Origin: JAVVWB01 sp036652335
Lineage (GTDB): Bacteria; Synergistota; Synergistia; Synergistales; Synergistaceae
NCBI GenBank assembly: GCA_036652335.1
Contig: JAVVWB010000010.1
Span: forward strand, 17,584 to 81,583
Direction: 5' to 3'
Length of the DNA: 64,000 nucleotides
The translations under genes were made by a program, and so were the position numbers. Below, piece after piece: positions 60,484-64,000 of the stretch. Below the pieces are notes generated by a model. The model was not told the DNA's origin and did not search any database. It was given only the letters and a program-made list of their open reading frames with translations. Numbering within the stretch: the first letter of the stretch is position 1; each line of letters begins with the position of its first letter.

Positions 60484-61899
60484 ATGTGGAAAGGTCGTTT
60501 TTCACAAGACACAAATGAATATGTAGTCAACTTTACTCAATCTCTTGATTTAGACTGGAGAATGGCACTTGCCGATATAAGAGGAAGCATAGCTCACGTA
60601 CGTATGCTTGCTCATACAGAGCTCCTCTCAAAAGAAGAAGCTACAATAATAGAAAAGAACCTCAAAGAAATTGCAGAAGAAATAAAATCAGGCGAATTTG
60701 TACCAAAAGTCTCCCTTGAAGATGTTCACATGAATATTGAATCACGACTCATTGAGAAATGCGGAGCAACAGGCGCAAGACTTCACATGGGCAGGAGTAG
60801 AAATGATCAAGTAAATACAACAGTTCGTATTTACCTAAGAAAAGAACTCCTTCAAATTTGGGAAAAGCTTAATGAACTCATCACTGTTATGCTAGTAAAA
60901 GCAGAAGAACACGCAGAAATAGTCGTACCTGGCTATACTCACCTACAACAGGCCCAACCCATATCAATGGGACACTTTTGGATGGCTCATACACAGGCAT
61001 TTCTTCGTGACGCCAAAAGATTCTTTGACGCTTATGAAGCTGTTGACGAATGTCCTTTAGGATGTGGTGCACTTGCTGGTTCCACATTGCCAATAGACAG
61101 AGAATTTACTTGTAACGACCTCGGCTTCTCAAAAATGACTGCAAACAGCATGGATACAGTAGCACACAGAGACCACTTTACAGACATTTTATACTTTGCC
61201 TCTGTATTTGGTGGTCACGTAAGCAGACTATCAGAAGACCTAATAATATATTTCACGACAGAATTTGGTTGGGTAAAACTTCCAGATGCTTTCTGCACAG
61301 GATCAAGCATAATGCCCCAGAAGAAAAACCCCGACGTCCTTGAAATACTAAGAGGCAAAGCGGGACAGTTAAACGGAGCACTAGTTGATTTGCTAACAAT
61401 GACAAAAGGCATTCCTCTCACATACAACAGAGACCTTCAAGACGACAAAAGATCTCTTTTCCGCACCATTGATTGCTTAAATGGGATATTCTCCGTTCTC
61501 CCTACTCTTATAAAAGAAGTTGAAATAGACGAAGAAGCAGCAAACAAAGGTTTTTCGGATGGACTAATACTCGCAACTGACGTAGCTGAATACCTAGTAA
61601 TGCAAGGTGTTCCATTTAGAAATGCCCACGAAAAAGTTGGACATATAGTACGTTATTGCGTAGAAAACAAATGTCCCCTTACATCACTGACCATAGAACA
61701 GTGGACAAATATCATCCCAGAAGTAAAAGAAGACCTACTACCCCTTCTTACTCCAAGAAAAGCAATGGAGCGGAGAAATACACTTGGAGGGACATCACCG
61801 ATTCAGGTACACAAACAAATACAAGATGCAAAGATTAAACTTGCTCTCTTTTGCTCAGAAGCAGAAAGTTACAGAAAGGATTTACCTGAAGATTGTTAA
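60484..61899 (+). CDS. argH: Argininosuccinate lyase
   Basis: ArgH cleaves argininosuccinate to arginine and fumarate. The 471-residue protein has the N-terminal MWKGRFSQ, RLHMGRSRNDQVNTTVRIY and the fumarase-superfamily signature GSSIMPQKKNPDVLEILRGK near residue 280 with the catalytic serine. The start at 60484 has AAAGGTGG upstream; an in-frame ATG at 60472 precedes it. argG is not adjacent, so arginine synthesis genes are scattered or the upstream steps lie outside the window. Confidence 0.95.
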   Translation: MWKGRFSQDTNEYVVNFTQSLDLDWRMALADIRGSIAHVRMLAHTELLSKEEATIIEKNLKEIAEEIKSGEFVPKVSLEDVHMNIESRLIEKCGATGARLHMGRSRNDQVNTTVRIYLRKELLQIWEKLNELITVMLVKAEEHAEIVVPGYTHLQQAQPISMGHFWMAHTQAFLRDAKRFFDAYEAVDECPLGCGALAGSTLPIDREFTCNDLGFSKMTANSMDTVAHRDHFTDILYFASVFGGHVSRLSEDLIIYFTTEFGWVKLPDAFCTGSSIMPQKKNPDVLEILRGKAGQLNGALVDLLTMTKGIPLTYNRDLQDDKRSLFRTIDCLNGIFSVLPTLIKEVEIDEEAANKGFSDGLILATDVAEYLVMQGVPFRNAHEKVGHIVRYCVENKCPLTSLTIEQWTNIIPEVKEDLLPLLTPRKAMERRNTLGGTSPIQVHKQIQDAKIKLALFCSEAESYRKDLPEDC

Positions 61900-62072
61900 C
61901 CTCTATACAAATTAATCTTAATAATTACAATTAACATATAGCAACACATCTCTATTTTTGTGTATTATATAAGTAAACTACAATCTCTTTTCATTAAGTT
62001 GCAAAACAGACAATAGATACACATATCTTACTTGATATAAACAAGTTTCACTACAGCAAAAGGAGAGATTTC

Positions 62073-64000
62073 ATGAGAAGAAAGACCATGCTTATAGTAG
62101 ATGATATTGATTTAAACAGAACAATTCTAAACAGTTGTTTCTCTGCTGAGTTTAATATCGTTGAAGCTGAAAACGGTAAAGAGGCCCTTACTCTCCTCTC
62201 CAAAACTCAAATAGACATTATAATTACAGATATAATGATGCCAGAAATGGACGGAATATCCTTAATTTCGGCACTGAGAAAAAATTCTAACTTTACAAAT
62301 TTACCTGTCATTGCTATCACCAGCAGAGGAGAGGAATATGAATTAAAAGCCCTTAAAGCTGGTGCAGATGACTTTGTCAATAAACCCTTTACGCCGGAGC
62401 TCCTCAGGCACCGTGTCACTAGTGTATTGTCACAAAATAAATTTCAAAAACACTTCCTCTCTCACAACTTCGCATACAACAGCATGAAAATACCTTTTGC
62501 AATACTAAGGAAAAACTCTGACTCCACCTCATTTGAATACCAATATGTGAACAACTCCTTTGCGATGATCTTTAAAACCACCCCAGATGAACTTGTACTA
62601 GAACATAAAAAAATAATAGATAAAAACTTACTAGGCTTTTTTACAACAATGGGGACTCCTGTATACACAGAGCATGACACTATCTACCTTGAAGGGCCAC
62701 AAAAATACTATGACATAATAGCCTACATAGAAGAAAATGAATTTTATTGCTTTACACTAAAAGAAAATACTGAAAGAGAAGAGCTTATAAAAGCAAAAGA
62801 AAAAGAACAATGGGCAAAAAAAGAAGCTAAAGAGAGAGAGCTTTACTACGACGAAATTCGTCAGAAAGACATAATACTTCAAAACCTCATCCAAAACATT
62901 CCGGGAGGAATAGGTCTATTTAAAATATACGACCAAAATATCAACATAATATATTTTAGTGAAGGCACACCACGACTGAGCGGACTCACACATGACGAAT
63001 ATGTTGAATGGATAGAAGACGACCTACTAAAGAGATCTGTACATCCAGACGACCTTCCTCTATTGCTTTCAGAAATCAAAAGAGCTATTCCAATAGGAGC
63101 TCCAATTATCGTAACATATAGAATCTACCACAAAGGCGGATACTATGTATGGATTATGTTGCATGCCATCAAAATAAGAGAAGAAGACGGTTACCCCATA
63201 TATTACGCTATCTTTACAAGTCTCCCCGAAGAAATAATACAGTATAAAATACTATGTGAGCGTACGCCTACAGCACTATATGTAATTGAAAAAGGGACTC
63301 ATAAAATTTTATACGAAAATGCCCAAGCAAAGGATCTCGCAAAACAGATAAATTCACAAAATGAAACAATATGTTATAAAAAACTTTATGATAGAGATGA
63401 GCCATGTGATTTCTGTCCGACATCAACACTAAAAGGTGACTCTGTTTTTGAAAAAGACGTAACTATAGAAAAATTAGGCAAACACTTTATAGTAAAATCT
63501 CAAAGCATTAACTGGTATGGCAAAGAAGCCATTGCTTCATATATAACAGACGAAACAAGCATACTTGAAGAGAAAAAGCACGCAGAACTACTCCGTCAGG
63601 CTCAAATGGCAAACGAAGCAAAGACCAACTTCCTAGCTAGAGTCAGTCACGACATGCGCACACCATTACACGCTATTTTAGGACTAACTTATCTATCAAA
63701 AGACAAAAACGACACAGATAAACTCAAAGAAGACATTATAGAAATTGAAAACGCAGCAAGGCTTCTCCTCAACTTAGTAAACGACACATTAGACATGGGT
63801 AAAATAGAAAGCAACAAATTAGAATTACACCCCACTCTCTGTGATGAAAGAGAAGTATTTAACACAATATTTAACGTAATGAGATCTCGATTAGAAAGCA
63901 AAAACATAAAGTTCACAAGTAAAGAAATAGGAATAGATTACAAAACCATGTACTTTGATGTTCCACGGCTACAGCAGATTTTTATAAACTTATTGAGCAA
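62073..64000 (+). CDS. Hybrid sensor kinase: receiver-PAS-HisKA (runs off the window)
   Basis: About 642 residues are visible and the 3' end lies beyond the edge. The order is unusual: a receiver domain comes first (TMLIVDDIDLNRTIL, phosphoacceptor D53 in IIITDIMMPEMDG, FVNKPFTPE), then two or three PAS-like regions (NIPGGIGLFKIYD, RLSGLTHDEYVEW; a later one with CDFCPTSTL, a CxxC pair), then HisKA with H in NFLARVSHDMRTPLHAILG. No membrane helix is seen, so it is cytoplasmic. AGGAGA precedes the ATG. It may integrate a redox or metal cue through the CxxC region, which is inference. Confidence 0.88.
   Translation, partial: MRRKTMLIVDDIDLNRTILNSCFSAEFNIVEAENGKEALTLLSKTQIDIIITDIMMPEMDGISLISALRKNSNFTNLPVIAITSRGEEYELKALKAGADDFVNKPFTPELLRHRVTSVLSQNKFQKHFLSHNFAYNSMKIPFAILRKNSDSTSFEYQYVNNSFAMIFKTTPDELVLEHKKIIDKNLLGFFTTMGTPVYTEHDTIYLEGPQKYYDIIAYIEENEFYCFTLKENTEREELIKAKEKEQWAKKEAKERELYYDEIRQKDIILQNLIQNIPGGIGLFKIYDQNINIIYFSEGTPRLSGLTHDEYVEWIEDDLLKRSVHPDDLPLLLSEIKRAIPIGAPIIVTYRIYHKGGYYVWIMLHAIKIREEDGYPIYYAIFTSLPEEIIQYKILCERTPTALYVIEKGTHKILYENAQAKDLAKQINSQNETICYKKLYDRDEPCDFCPTSTLKGDSVFEKDVTIEKLGKHFIVKSQSINWYGKEAIASYITDETSILEEKKHAELLRQAQMANEAKTNFLARVSHDMRTPLHAILGLTYLSKDKNDTDKLKEDIIEIENAARLLLNLVNDTLDMGKIESNKLELHPTLCDEREVFNTIFNVMRSRLESKNIKFTSKEIGIDYKTMYFDVPRLQQIFINLLS

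Noticed and set aside
1..64000. CRISPR arrays, insertion sequences, phage genes, tRNA or rRNA genes
   Set aside because: I looked for regular repeats, transposase motifs, and tRNA cloverleaf or rRNA conserved text and saw none.

Overview
Organism and style. The window is AT-rich chromosomal DNA with strong purine-rich ribosome binding sites, many ATGA/TAATG stop-start overlaps and several TTG or GTG starts. It encodes an outer-membrane system (TonB-ExbB-ExbD, a BtuB-type receptor and a patatin with a POTRA and beta-barrel tail). It also has Gram-positive-style signals: a PhoP box made of 11-bp-spaced TTnACA repeats, riboswitch-terminator leaders, and anaerobic corrin and Feo gene families typical of Clostridia-like genomes. 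This combination points to an anaerobic diderm such as a Negativicutes member. Fusobacteria or Synergistetes are possible, and I cannot name the species. I saw no tRNA, rRNA, insertion sequence, phage gene or CRISPR array.

Layout. (1) 1-20.2 kb: cobalamin synthesis. The end of cbiB, then cobD and cobC, precede a cobalamin riboswitch-terminator and one long operon: cbiK-L-C-D-ET-F-G, hemA, cbiH, a cbiJ-precorrin-2 dehydrogenase fusion, hemC, cobA-hemD, hemB, hemL, cobO, cbiP, cbiA and an iron-sulfur flavoprotein. It runs from glutamyl-tRNA to adenosylcobyric acid and ends at a strong terminator. (2) 20.4-23.0 kb: a BtuB-type receptor on the minus strand, behind two tandem cobalamin riboswitches that each have their own terminator. 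(3) 23.0-29.5 kb: a Pho regulon (PhoP box, pstS, pstC, pstA, pstB, phoU, phoP, phoR) in which PstS is circularly permuted. (4) 29.5-34.2 kb: ferrous iron uptake (two feoA, feoB, a Cys-rich FeoB partner), DUF3793, flavodoxin, a short AraC regulator and ferredoxin. (5) 34.3-36.8 kb: copper ATPase and chaperone. A GTTAG-N6-CTAAC palindrome occurs twice in the feo region and once before the copper ATPase. (6) 36.9-40.2 kb: a Ni/Co transporter and a CbiR-like cobamide-remodelling enzyme on the minus strand, then a radical SAM protein and a YhhQ transporter that look like queuine salvage. (7) 40.2-44.8 kb: riboswitch-btuF-btuD-btuC-exbB-exbD-tonB on the minus strand, a B12 importer that carries its own energizing complex. 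(8) 45-64 kb: general genes (C-S lyase, fluoride channel, PepF, AEC carrier, metallo-beta-lactamase protein plus DUF3006, nitrilase, a 40-codon gene followed by a predicted three-way-junction RNA, diguanylate cyclase, AzlCD, an orphan response regulator with a type Vd patatin, cardiolipin synthase, phosphoesterase, argH), then a receiver-PAS-kinase hybrid running off the right edge.

How it fits together. Cobamide supply is the main theme: de novo synthesis by the early-cobalt route, uptake from outer membrane to cytoplasm, remodelling, and cobalt or nickel transport, with four cobalamin riboswitches. The best candidates for something new are the permuted PstS, the tandem riboswitches before btuB, the small gene plus structured RNA at 51.6-51.95 kb, the shared metal-gene palindrome, and the CbiJ-dehydrogenase fusion.
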